Assembly: GCA_910578455.1 (NCBI GenBank)
Contig: CAJTQA010000025.1
Location: 1 to 47,788 of the forward strand
Origin: an uncultured Dorea sp.
GTDB taxonomy: Bacteria > Bacillota > Clostridia > Lachnospirales > Lachnospiraceae
Length of the DNA stretch: 47,788 nt
Direction of reading: 5' to 3'
The notes beneath the pieces are model-generated. The model was not told where the DNA came from and did no database searches. It was given only the letters and a program-made list of their open reading frames with translations. How positions within the stretch are numbered: position 1 is the stretch's first letter; every line of letters starts with the position of its first letter. The translations under genes were made by a program, and so were the position numbers. Positions 1-6,930 of the stretch are shown one piece after another.

Positions 1-230
1 TAGCCGGGCTTTGATATTTCTATCCCCGGATGTGCCGTTTTCATATAATTGCGCAGCTCCAGACTCAAAGTAATCCCCCTTCGGTTAATCATAGTAAACA
101 GAAGATCCGTTAAAGGCATTTTTCGGTTTCTTATAAAAGAGGACGGATTTCCATCCCTGCAAAAATCGTGGAAGCCATCCTGATGGATCAAACTGATATC
201 ACAACAGGTACGTTTTTGAGAATTTTTCAT
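1..230 (-). CDS. IS4-family transposase, N-terminal fragment (cut by window edge)
   Basis: This frame encodes the first 76 residues of a transposase, beginning MKNSQKRTCCDISLIHQDGF and open to the window edge. The stretch FIRNRKMPLTDLLFTMINRR followed by SLELRNYM matches the N-terminal region common in IS4-type DDE transposases of Clostridia; the catalytic DDE residues would lie beyond the edge. The ATG at 230 is preceded by a good ribosome site (AGGCAGGTG, about 5 bases upstream). A TATAAT box on the minus strand at 274-279 may be its promoter, with only a weak -35. The transposition function comes from the family, and intactness cannot be judged here. Confidence 0.65.
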   Translation of the reverse strand, partial: MKNSQKRTCCDISLIHQDGFHDFCRDGNPSSFIRNRKMPLTDLLFTMINRRGITLSLELRNYMKTAHPGIEISKPG

Positions 231-350
231 AAAATCACCTGCCTTATGAGAAAAACATCAGTTATTTATTTCTATTATACAGCAAAAACACAGAAAAAAG
301 GAACCTTTTACCATTCAAAATGTAAAAGATTCCTTAAGTTAATGACATTG
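1..350 (-). mobile_element. IS4/IS231-like insertion sequence, 5' end only
   Basis: The window opens inside an insertion sequence whose transposase runs off the left edge. The outer end appears to lie at 350: read on the minus strand, 350 to 331 is CAATGTCATTAACTTAAGGA. As I remember it, this resembles the terminal inverted repeat of the IS231 group of the IS4 family, which also ends in CAACTTAAGRA. Just inside this end is a hairpin at 300-333 (GGAA-C-CTTTTAC pairing with GTAAAAG-A-TTCC), which could block read-through transcription into the transposase. The other end and any target-site duplication are outside the window. Confidence 0.65.
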
Positions 351-416
351 TGAAAAATTGGGATTCTAAGTTCAGCAAGCGATAGGCAGTTATTTACGAA
401 CAGAAAAGAGACAGAA

Positions 417-450
417 AACCCACAGACAGATTTTGTTTGTGGGTTATTTT
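417..450 (+). terminator. rho-independent terminator-like hairpin
   Basis: ACCCACA (about 418-424) pairs with TGTGGGT (438-444) and is followed by TATTTTAT. No gene that it would serve is visible on the plus strand; it may be left over from a locus interrupted by the insertion sequence. Confidence 0.5.
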
Positions 451-463
451 ATGGAATGAATTG

Positions 464-472
464 TGATATACT
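464..472 (+). promoter_or_regulatory. extended -10 promoter for the DUF4160/DUF2442 pair
   Basis: TG-A-TATACT forms an extended -10 element 34 bases before the start codon at 506. There is no good -35. It is the only promoter-like sequence between the upstream hairpin and the gene. Confidence 0.35.
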
Positions 473-505
473 TATATTGAACTTAAAAAATGGGGGAATT
501 AAGAA

Positions 506-766
506 ATGCCGGAGATTTCATTGTTTTACGGAATACGGGTAACTATGTACTATGATGACCATAACCCGCCGCATTTTCACGCTGAATATAATGGGAATAA
601 GGCAATTATTAGAATTGATGAGGCCAGAGTGATTAAGGGAGCGTTACCGTCAAGGCAGTTAAAATTGATTTTGGCATGGTGCGTTCTGCATCAGGATGAA
701 TTAATGCAGAATTGGGAATTATCAAAGGATGGAAAACCATTGAACAGAATTAATCCATTAGTGTAA
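506..766 (+). CDS. DUF4160 domain protein
   Basis: The 86-residue product has the features of the DUF4160 family: an N-terminal MPEISLFYGIRVTMYYDDHN, then PPHFHAEYNG, and a C-terminal WCVLHQDELMQNWEL segment. The conserved PPHFHA stretch is the strongest family mark. The start has a GGGGG ribosome site at about 491-496. The gene lies 13 bases before a DUF2442 gene, the usual partner of this family. The pair is often suspected to be a toxin-antitoxin-like module, but I know of no established activity and assign none. It probably shares a promoter with the next gene. Small size and position beside IS ends suggest a mobile accessory module. Confidence 0.75.
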   Translation: MPEISLFYGIRVTMYYDDHNPPHFHAEYNGNKAIIRIDEARVIKGALPSRQLKLILAWCVLHQDELMQNWELSKDGKPLNRINPLV

Positions 767-779
767 CGGAGGTGAGGGT

Positions 780-1055
780 ATGTTTCCAAAGGTGGTACAG
801 GTTGTGCCAATGCGAGATTATTCCGTATATGTATATTTTGAAGATGGAAAGATTGTACGTTATGATATGTCGCAGATGATTGAGAAAGAGGCTTTTTGCT
901 GCTTAAAGGAAATTGAAATATTTATGGACAGATGTACTGTGATGAACGATACACTTGCGTGGGATATCAGTGGGAATTGGGATAACACAACATGTCTTGA
1001 TATTGATCCGGACACACTATATGCATTGCCATTTATCAGGGATGCTCTTGCATAG
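780..1055 (+). CDS. DUF2442 domain protein
   Basis: The 91-residue product matches the DUF2442 pattern: an N-terminal strand with a phrase like YSVYVYFEDGKIVRYDMSQM, a central region, and LAWDISGNWDNTTCLDIDPD near the end. The ribosome site GGAGGTGAGG lies immediately upstream of the ATG at 780. It is co-transcribed with the DUF4160 gene and followed by a terminator. DUF2442 proteins are found beside DUF4160 proteins in many bacteria and the two are presumed to act together. The function is unknown. An antitoxin-like or DNA-binding role is a common guess that nothing in this sequence proves. Confidence 0.75.
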   Translation: MFPKVVQVVPMRDYSVYVYFEDGKIVRYDMSQMIEKEAFCCLKEIEIFMDRCTVMNDTLAWDISGNWDNTTCLDIDPDTLYALPFIRDALA

Positions 1056-1104
1056 TATCTATGCAAGAGATAGGAAACAAGGGAATTTACAAATTCAAAA
1101 ACAG

Positions 1105-1134
1105 ACTCTGCAGGTTTTTCCTGCGGAGTTTTTG
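1105..1134 (+). terminator. terminator of the DUF4160/DUF2442 operon
   Basis: ACTCTGCAGG pairs with CCTGCGGAGT (one G-T pair) around a TTTTT loop, followed by TTTTTG. It lies 50 bases after the DUF2442 stop. Confidence 0.75.
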
Positions 1135-1157
1135 TCTTGGCAATAAGATTAAATAAA

Positions 1158-1203
1158 AAGGACAATGGCTGAGCCGCTGTCCTTAAGTTGTCAAATCAAT
1201 GAC
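1158..1203 (+). repeat. solo IS-like end with subterminal hairpin
   Basis: AAGGACA (1158-1164) pairs with TGTCCTT (1178-1184), running directly into CCTTAAGTTG and then TCAAATCAATGAC. The order hairpin, CCTTAAGTT, AATGAC is the same as at the IS end at 300-350, in the same orientation. No transposase is attached, so it looks like a remnant end of a related element. Confidence 0.4.
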
Positions 1204-1525
1204 TACAAATTTTGTTTGCCCACTGAAGGGTTCTTTTTTTAAATTGATCTTATGACTAACATGGATATTCCTTTGCGTTGATTGATGCTCCAGGAACTGC
1301 GATTAGCTTAGTGCAGCAACTCCCCGTAGTATCCTCCGCAGTAATTCTGATTTTGATGGCATTATATCAATTGATAAGACATAAATCAACAAAATAGAAT
1401 TTAAGATCGCTGTTTTATTTAATAAAATGCATTGAGATACCAGAACGTTTGTGCTATAATCTGTTTTACTTATTACATGATTGCGACAAAAGACACGGTG
1501 AGAAAGAGTGTGAGGATAATAGATA
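1204..1525. other. gene-less stretch upstream of the restriction-modification unit
   Basis: I recognise no gene here. Short open stretches on the minus strand (for example 1303-1360) have no start context or family signature. The right part holds the promoter at 1432-1460 and the leader of the adenine methyltransferase gene. The left part may be degenerate mobile-element sequence. Confidence 0.4.
1432..1460 (+). promoter_or_regulatory. promoter of the restriction-modification operon
   Basis: TTGAGA (1432-1437), a 17-base spacer and TATAAT (1455-1460) with an extended TG-C before it. Spacing and both boxes are near consensus. The transcript would begin near 1467, about 60 bases before the start codon at 1526. 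Confidence 0.7.
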
Positions 1526-2980
1526 ATGGATTTAGGGCAAGTGTTTACGGATAGAGCGGTTGCAGCATATATGGCATCGATGTTTGAAGTGGAAAGAGAT
1601 GCGCTTATTTTGGATCCCTGCTTTGGCGCAGGGGTGTTTTTAGAAATGGTCATGCAACGGGGTTTTACAAATGTTGAAGGTTATGAAATTGATAAAGAAT
1701 TATATAAAAATGTTAAGGTGCAGTATCCAAAGTTCCACCTTTATAACAGTGACTTCTTAAAAGTCGCCGGCACAAGGAGATATGACGGGATTATTATGAA
1801 TCCTTCTTACATAAGGCAGGAAAAAATAGATGACTTGAAACAGTTAGGAATTACTAAGGCAAAACTCAGAAAAAACAAAATATATAAAAAATTGCCAGGC
1901 AGCGCAAACATGTATATGTATTTCATTTTTAAAGCATTGGATTTGCTCAAAGAGGATGGGGAGCTGGTAGTTATCTTCCCAAGCAGCTGGATGGATGCCA
2001 GGGGTGGAGAGGCTTTCCAAAAGGTATTGAATTCATGTGCAACCATAATGAAACAAGTGCATATATCAGGAGATGTATTTGAAAAATCAGCTTTGGTGGA
2101 AGTTATAATTTTAAAGCTGAAGAAAGGAAAAATTGAGCATAAAACTGAGACCATATATTTAGAAACAAGAGATGGCAGTATGCGTGAAAAAGCAAAAACG
2201 TTTGACTGCGGGGAAGTGGAATTTGACATTCCGTTTTCGAGGTATGCTTCTGTCCGGCGGGGGCTTACTACGGGGTGCAATGCAATGTATATAAATCCGT
2301 CAATAAAAGAAGAAGAAGCCCGGAAGTGTCTGCTGCCGATCATATCCAGCCCCAAATCGATAACAGGTTACGGAACGAAGGGGGCGGTCAAGGACAACTT
2401 GCTGTATATTCAGGATTGCGGGAATGTACCAGATGGAGTGGAAAAGTATCTTGAGAGATGGAAGAAAACAATACATGATAAAAAGAAACCTAAAACTTTG
2501 TTTCAAAAAATGCAAAAAAGTGAGAACTGGTATGGAATCCGTCCGATAGATAGTAAAGGTATTGTGTTTGGCTATATTGTACGCAATGATATGAAATTTA
2601 TAATGAACGACTTAGGATGCCTGGTGCGCGACAATTTTTACATTATCAAGCCGCAGATTGACGAATATTTGATGCTGGCCCTGCTGAATAATTATTTTAC
2701 ATATTATCAGTTGGAAAAAAGCGGAAAAAAATATGGCGCAGGATTACTGAAACTCCAGAGGTATGATATTGAGGCGCTCAGGCTCCCGGATATAACGCTC
2801 TTTTCTGACGATGACAAGACTCAGCTTATTAATCTTGCAAAAGAATTGGCGACTGCAAATGAGAAACGTAATATTGTAAAAATAACAGATTGTATATCCA
2901 AATATTCAGAAGTGAAATTCAACATGATTGAGGTTATGTATGAAAAGATTAGGAAATTCAGACTGGAGGGAAAAGAGTAG
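1526..2980 (+). CDS. N6-adenine DNA methyltransferase (Eco57I/TaqI-like)
   Basis: The 484-residue protein would transfer a methyl group from S-adenosylmethionine to adenine in DNA. Motif X-like LGQVFTDRAV is at the N terminus, motif I is DPCFGAGVFLE (about residues 29-39), and the catalytic motif IV is NPSY (about 91-94) in IIMNPSYIRQEK, a variant of NPPY. The second half, with phrases such as LVRDNFYIIKPQIDEYLMLALLNN, resembles the target-recognition region of Eco57I/TaqI-type enzymes. A GAGG ribosome site lies 10 bases before ATG. The stop codon overlaps the GTG start of the cytosine methyltransferase (TAGTG), so the two are translationally coupled. I see no nuclease motif in this protein. 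Two methylases side by side suggest a type II system with an asymmetric target or two protective marks. Confidence 0.85.
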   Translation: MDLGQVFTDRAVAAYMASMFEVERDALILDPCFGAGVFLEMVMQRGFTNVEGYEIDKELYKNVKVQYPKFHLYNSDFLKVAGTRRYDGIIMNPSYIRQEKIDDLKQLGITKAKLRKNKIYKKLPGSANMYMYFIFKALDLLKEDGELVVIFPSSWMDARGGEAFQKVLNSCATIMKQVHISGDVFEKSALVEVIILKLKKGKIEHKTETIYLETRDGSMREKAKTFDCGEVEFDIPFSRYASVRRGLTTGCNAMYINPSIKEEEARKCLLPIISSPKSITGYGTKGAVKDNLLYIQDCGNVPDGVEKYLERWKKTIHDKKKPKTLFQKMQKSENWYGIRPIDSKGIVFGYIVRNDMKFIMNDLGCLVRDNFYIIKPQIDEYLMLALLNNYFTYYQLEKSGKKYGAGLLKLQRYDIEALRLPDITLFSDDDKTQLINLAKELATANEKRNIVKITDCISKYSEVKFNMIEVMYEKIRKFRLEGKE

Positions 2981-4860
2981 TGGCAGCGAAGGTAGTTAGT
3001 CTTTTTTCCGGTGGTGGCGGTTTAGATTTGGGCTTTAAAGCAGCAGGATTTAAAATAATCTGGGCAATAGATAACAACCAAAATGCGGTCAATACTTATA
3101 AGGCAAACATTGGTGAGCATATTATATGCGAAGATATAAATAAAATTGATGTGAAGGATATTCCCCATGCTGACATTGTTATTGGCGGGCCGCCATGCCA
3201 GTCCTTTTCTCTTGCTGGAAACAGAAATGCAGATGATGACAGAGGCAAATTGGTATGGACATATATCAGTATCATAAAAGAAATAAAGCCAAAGGCGTTT
3301 TTGTTTGAAAATGTAACAGGTCTTTTGTCTGCAAAAAATGCCAAAGGGGAAAAGGTCATCAGCTTATTGAAGACAGCGTTTCGGGAAATCGGCTATACGA
3401 TAACAACACAGGTGGTGAATGCCGCGGACTATGGTGTTCCGCAGAGAAGAAAAAGAGTTATTATTGTGGGGCTAAAAGGCGGGGCAAAATTTTTGTTTCC
3501 TCCGGCTACACACAATGAATCAGGAGATGGCCTAAAGAAATATGTCAGTGCAGAAGATGCGCTGGACGATCTCCCAAAGGCGATTTGCAATGAGAATGGC
3601 AGAGCAGTTTATTCAGAAATGCCCAGGACAGAATATCAGAAGAGGATGCGCGGCGGGAGAGAGGTTACGGAGCACTTTGTGCCTCAGATGAGCGAACTGG
3701 ATAAGTTTATTGTGAGCCATGTAAAACCCGGCGGGAATTATATGGATATTCCGTCTGAGGTGGCGTCTGGCCGGATAAGGCGACTGCAAAGGGATGGCGG
3801 GCATACGACATGCTATGGCCGGATGAAACCGGATGAACCGTCATATACAATTAATACATATTTCAACAGACCCAATGTCGGGTGTAATATACACTATAGA
3901 GAAGACCGTCTGATTACTGTCCGGGAAGCGTTACGGTTACAGTCATTTCCTGATTCATATGTTATTGTTTCATCCAGTAAGCAAGGGAGGAATCTGATTG
4001 TTGGGAATGCGGTTCCGCCGATGCTGGCGGAGATTATGGCGAAAGAGTTAAAAAAGTACATAGATGGAGAGAAAAGAATGATTAGTTATGCAGATTCGGA
4101 AGTAAAAACATTTCATCCGCTGTGCGAAGAGGCGCTTAACCAGGCGTTAAAGAGTCTGGGATTGAGCCGTGAATATGAAGTTTTGCATCATCAGTATGTG
4201 GAAAAGCTGGAGATGGATTATGTTATCAGAAATATCCATACACAAAAGTATCTTTGCGTTATTGAAGTGAAGAGAACTCCCGCGGACGTGCAAAGTACAC
4301 GCTATCAAATTCAGGCCCAGTCATATGTGCAGATGAATCATCCGCAAAATGAAAAGCCGTTCTATGTTTTGACGAACTTAGAAAAACTGATAAGCTTCCG
4401 GTATGATACTTCAAAGCCGAGGGTATATCAGCAAATGCTCGCGCCGGGCATGGAAAGTATATGTGATTTTTCCATGGATGATGAGAGTACGATTGTAAAG
4501 AAACTTGCGGCGGCATTTGCCGAATTGATTGATAAATTTAAAAAGGACAAGTATCAGTATCTGTCTGCTTTAGACCAGTTCCTGTCTTATATGAATACTG
4601 TCGCCGCTGATGATAAAAGATGGAAAAGCAGCATGGCAATGTTGATGTATGAATATATACGTGGAGCTTTCAGGGCAGTCAGGAGATCTGAAATCAAGTA
4701 TGATATCCGTAAATTCCATGATGATGTTGAACAGGTTTGTATAGAAGCAAATAAGGTGGATTTTGATGGAATTTTTGCATATGACAGCGCCAAGTATCTT
4801 CCTTTGCTGTATTCACATATCCGTCTATGGATGAGGCGGAGATTGCGGCATCTTATATGA
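2980..4860 (+). CDS. C5-cytosine DNA methyltransferase joined to a PD-(D/E)XK-like nuclease region
   Basis: Residues 1 to about 360 form a complete Dcm-type C5-cytosine methyltransferase: motif I FSGGGGLDLGFKAAGF, motif IV GGPPCQSF with catalytic Cys73, motif VI ENV (110-112), motif VIII QRRKRV and motif X GNAVPP. Residues from about 367 onward are not part of that family's usual length. They hold a candidate PD-(D/E)XK core, Asp413 in EMDYVI and Glu429-Val-Lys431 in VIEVKRT, like the N-terminal nuclease region of type I R proteins. An in-frame ATG at 4078 (residue 367) follows a GGAGAG site, so the nuclease part could also be made separately. Translation starts at GTG, TAGTG-coupled to the adenine methylase. 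The C terminus (RLWMRRRLRHLI) looks like out-of-frame sequence; the natural continuation lies in the next entry. Confidence 0.8.
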   Translation: MAAKVVSLFSGGGGLDLGFKAAGFKIIWAIDNNQNAVNTYKANIGEHIICEDINKIDVKDIPHADIVIGGPPCQSFSLAGNRNADDDRGKLVWTYISIIKEIKPKAFLFENVTGLLSAKNAKGEKVISLLKTAFREIGYTITTQVVNAADYGVPQRRKRVIIVGLKGGAKFLFPPATHNESGDGLKKYVSAEDALDDLPKAICNENGRAVYSEMPRTEYQKRMRGGREVTEHFVPQMSELDKFIVSHVKPGGNYMDIPSEVASGRIRRLQRDGGHTTCYGRMKPDEPSYTINTYFNRPNVGCNIHYREDRLITVREALRLQSFPDSYVIVSSSKQGRNLIVGNAVPPMLAEIMAKELKKYIDGEKRMISYADSEVKTFHPLCEEALNQALKSLGLSREYEVLHHQYVEKLEMDYVIRNIHTQKYLCVIEVKRTPADVQSTRYQIQAQSYVQMNHPQNEKPFYVLTNLEKLISFRYDTSKPRVYQQMLAPGMESICDFSMDDESTIVKKLAAAFAELIDKFKKDKYQYLSALDQFLSYMNTVAADDKRWKSSMAMLMYEYIRGAFRAVRRSEIKYDIRKFHDDVEQVCIEANKVDFDGIFAYDSAKYLPLLYSHIRLWMRRRLRHLI

Positions 4861-5162
4861 CGACGGTTTTTTACCAGCTGGAATGTGAAGTGATGTGCAA
4901 GAACCATGCCGGAGTAAGAAAAGGGGAAGTGGGAGATATTATTACTACGCATGTACCGGTGTTTGCTGATATCTCCCCGTCAGAAATCCAAAAGATACAG
5001 GATGAAGTTTCCAATATTAGATTCCTAGATTTAAACAAACCGTCAATATCGAAAATGGATGAAATATGGGCGGAAATTTTATTTGGAGCGGATGCAGGAA
5101 CTTGTCTTGAAGATGCCTGTAGATTGCTTCGATTCCTGGCAAACAGGCGTAATTTACAATAA
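4827..5162 (+). pseudogene. C-terminal part of the nuclease region, out of frame
   Basis: From 4827 a different frame encodes 111 residues (MDEAEIAASYMTTVFYQLEC onward) that read as a natural protein end, overlapping the last 34 bases of the previous gene. A lost base near 4825-4827 would explain the junction: restoring it gives LLYSHIRL followed directly by MDEAEIAAS. I see no slippery heptamer that would suggest programmed frameshifting. The piece might still be translated by reinitiation at the internal ATG. I recognise no domain in it. Its probable role is to complete the endonuclease half of the restriction-modification unit. Sequencing error is the main alternative. Confidence 0.55.
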
Positions 5163-5175
5163 ATTCGTATGCCAC

Positions 5176-5204
5176 TTGCGTAAATTCACTCTTTCGATTA
5201 TAAT
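5176..5204 (+). promoter_or_regulatory. promoter of sufC
   Basis: TTGCGT (5176-5181), a 17-base spacer and TATAAT (5199-5204), ending 28 bases before the sufC start. It marks the boundary between the restriction-modification unit and the Fe-S operon. Confidence 0.5.
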
Positions 5205-5232
5205 GTATTATGGTTGGAAAGGAGCAATTATT

Positions 5233-5955
5233 ATGCTTGAAGTGAAAAACCTGACATTTAAAGTCAATGAGAATGGAATAGAAAGAAATATTGTTAAAGA
5301 TATAAGTTTTCAAGTGGACGACGGCGAGATGCTTGTCATAACCGGGCCGAACGGCGGAGGGAAATCATCTCTGGCGAAGGTTTTGATGGGAATTGAAACA
5401 GCCGACAGCGGGCAGATTATACTGGACGGTGAAGACATCACTTCTTATGACATTAACCACAGGGCTAATGCGGGGCTTGGCTTTGCTTTTCAGCAGCCGC
5501 CCAGATTCAAGGGCATGACGGTCATCCGTCTTTTATCGCTTGCTGCGGGGAAGGAATTGTCTAAGCCGGAGTGCTGCAAGATGTTGAGCGCAGTGGGGCT
5601 TTGTGCCAATGAATACATTACAAGGGAAGTAGACGGGACGCTTTCGGGAGGAGAGATGAAACGCCTTGAGATTGCGACCGTGCTTGCAAAGACGCATAAG
5701 CTGTGCATTTTTGACGAGCCTGAGGCGGGGATTGACCTCTGGAGTTTTTCCATGCTTGTGCGCCAATTTGAGGCGATTCATAAGAAGAAGGAGCAGAGCC
5801 TGATACTTATATCCCACCAGGAGAGGATTATCCGCATGGCGGACAGGATCATGGTGATTGAAGGCGGAAAGGTCGGTTCTATCGGGAACGCAGAAGAGAT
5901 GCTTCCGAAATTGATAAATACGGCGGATAGCTGTGTCTGCCTGGAAAGGGAGTAG
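5233..5955 (+). CDS. sufC: Fe-S cluster assembly ATPase SufC
   Basis: The 240-residue ABC-type ATPase powers Fe-S cluster assembly on the SufB/D scaffold in the cytoplasm. Walker A is GPNGGGKSS (Lys44), the Q-loop region reads GFAFQQPPRFKGMTV, the signature is LSGGEMKRLEIA, Walker B is LCIFDEPEAGID and the H-loop is ISHQ. LSGGEMKR and FQxPP are typical of SufC rather than of transporters, and the next gene is the SufB/D partner. I chose ATG 5233 because GGAAAGGAG sits just before it; the open frame extends upstream only into the preceding gene. SufS and SufU are not in this window. The two-gene form resembles the reduced SUF-like system known in some anaerobes. Confidence 0.85.
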   Translation: MLEVKNLTFKVNENGIERNIVKDISFQVDDGEMLVITGPNGGGKSSLAKVLMGIETADSGQIILDGEDITSYDINHRANAGLGFAFQQPPRFKGMTVIRLLSLAAGKELSKPECCKMLSAVGLCANEYITREVDGTLSGGEMKRLEIATVLAKTHKLCIFDEPEAGIDLWSFSMLVRQFEAIHKKKEQSLILISHQERIIRMADRIMVIEGGKVGSIGNAEEMLPKLINTADSCVCLERE

Positions 5956-5965
5956 GGTGGCGGCG

Positions 5966-6892
5966 ATGATGACATTAGACGAGATTACGCAGAAGATATT
6001 GGAGCAGATTGACGGGAAGGGATTTTCCCAGGACGGGGCATTTAATCTCCGGCACAATGGTATCGCGCTGTGCCACGGAGACAGTGAACATGTCAGGATT
6101 AAGAAAAAGGAAGACAAGCCGGGGATCGATGTATATATTGACGGCGGTGCGAAAGGCGAGCAGGTGCATATCCCTGTTGTCGTAGACGCATCGGGCATGA
6201 CAGATGTAGTGTACAATGATTTTTATATAGCGGAAGGCGCGGAAGTAACGATTGTAGCCGGGTGTGGGATTCACAACAGCGGGTGCAATGAGAGCCGCCA
6301 TGACGGGATTCACTCTTTTCATGTGGCAAACGGCGCAAATGTACGTTATGAGGAGAAACATTACGGTGAAGGAAACGGAACGGGGGCGAGGGTGCTGAAT
6401 CCGGTTACCAATATTTATATGGAAGAAGAATCGGTATTTACCCTTGACACTGCACAGATTAAAGGTGTAGACTCGACTAAGAGGGAGACAAACATTTTCA
6501 TGGGAAAAGGTTCGAAACTGTTTGTGGTAGAAAAGCTGATGACGCATGATGACCAGACGGCGGTTTCCAATATGGAGGTACAGTTAAACGGAGAGGGAAG
6601 TTCTGCACAGATTGTATCGCGTTCTGTGGCGAAGGGGAATTCGAAACAGACATTTCATCCGAAAGCGGTGGGAAATGCAGGATGCCGGGCACACGTACAA
6701 TGTGATTCCATCATTATGGACAAGGCAGAGGTAAGTTCAATTCCGGAAATAAATGCAAGGCACTTAGATGCTGCTATCATCCATGAGGCGGCAATTGGAA
6801 GAATCAATGATGAACAGTTAGTCAAGCTGCGTACAATGGGTATGACAGAGGAAGAAGCAGAAGGAATTATTATAGATAATTTCCTGAACTAA
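5966..6892 (+). CDS. SufB/SufD-family Fe-S assembly scaffold
   Basis: The roughly 308-residue protein is the partner of SufC and probably the scaffold on which Fe-S clusters form. It has the SufB/D beta-helix pattern: GAEVTIVAGCGIHNSGCNES, GTGARVLNPVTNIYMEEES, and a C-terminal region with HLDAAIIHEAAIGRINDEQL and MGMTEEEAEGIIIDNFLN, which is characteristic of the family. It is shorter than classical SufB (about 460), as expected for the minimal SufCB-type systems. The start at 5966 (an ATG-ATG pair) follows an AGGGTGG site; an upstream in-frame start at 5933 would overlap sufC by 23 bases and lacks a site. It follows sufC directly and surely shares its transcript. SufB and SufD cannot be told apart from sequence alone. 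Confidence 0.8.
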   Translation: MMTLDEITQKILEQIDGKGFSQDGAFNLRHNGIALCHGDSEHVRIKKKEDKPGIDVYIDGGAKGEQVHIPVVVDASGMTDVVYNDFYIAEGAEVTIVAGCGIHNSGCNESRHDGIHSFHVANGANVRYEEKHYGEGNGTGARVLNPVTNIYMEEESVFTLDTAQIKGVDSTKRETNIFMGKGSKLFVVEKLMTHDDQTAVSNMEVQLNGEGSSAQIVSRSVAKGNSKQTFHPKAVGNAGCRAHVQCDSIIMDKAEVSSIPEINARHLDAAIIHEAAIGRINDEQLVKLRTMGMTEEEAEGIIIDNFLN

Positions 6893-6930
6893 ATAGCGTA
6901 ATACTATTAGTTGTTATGTGGAGGAAGAGT

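Noticed and set aside
168..353. Plus-strand frame of 61 residues
   Set aside because: It overlaps the transposase on the other strand and the IS end; composition is not protein-like.
4815..4830. Programmed frameshift at the nuclease end
   Set aside because: No slippery heptamer or stimulatory stem is visible; loss of one base is simpler.
5059..5232. Longer 5' extension of sufC
   Set aside because: It runs antiparallel to no evidence: it overlaps the preceding coding end, and GGAAAGGAG before 5233 marks the true start.
5533..6216. Minus-strand open frame of 227 residues over sufC and the sufB/D-like gene
   Set aside because: Both plus-strand genes are clear by motifs; the antisense frame has no signature and no start context.
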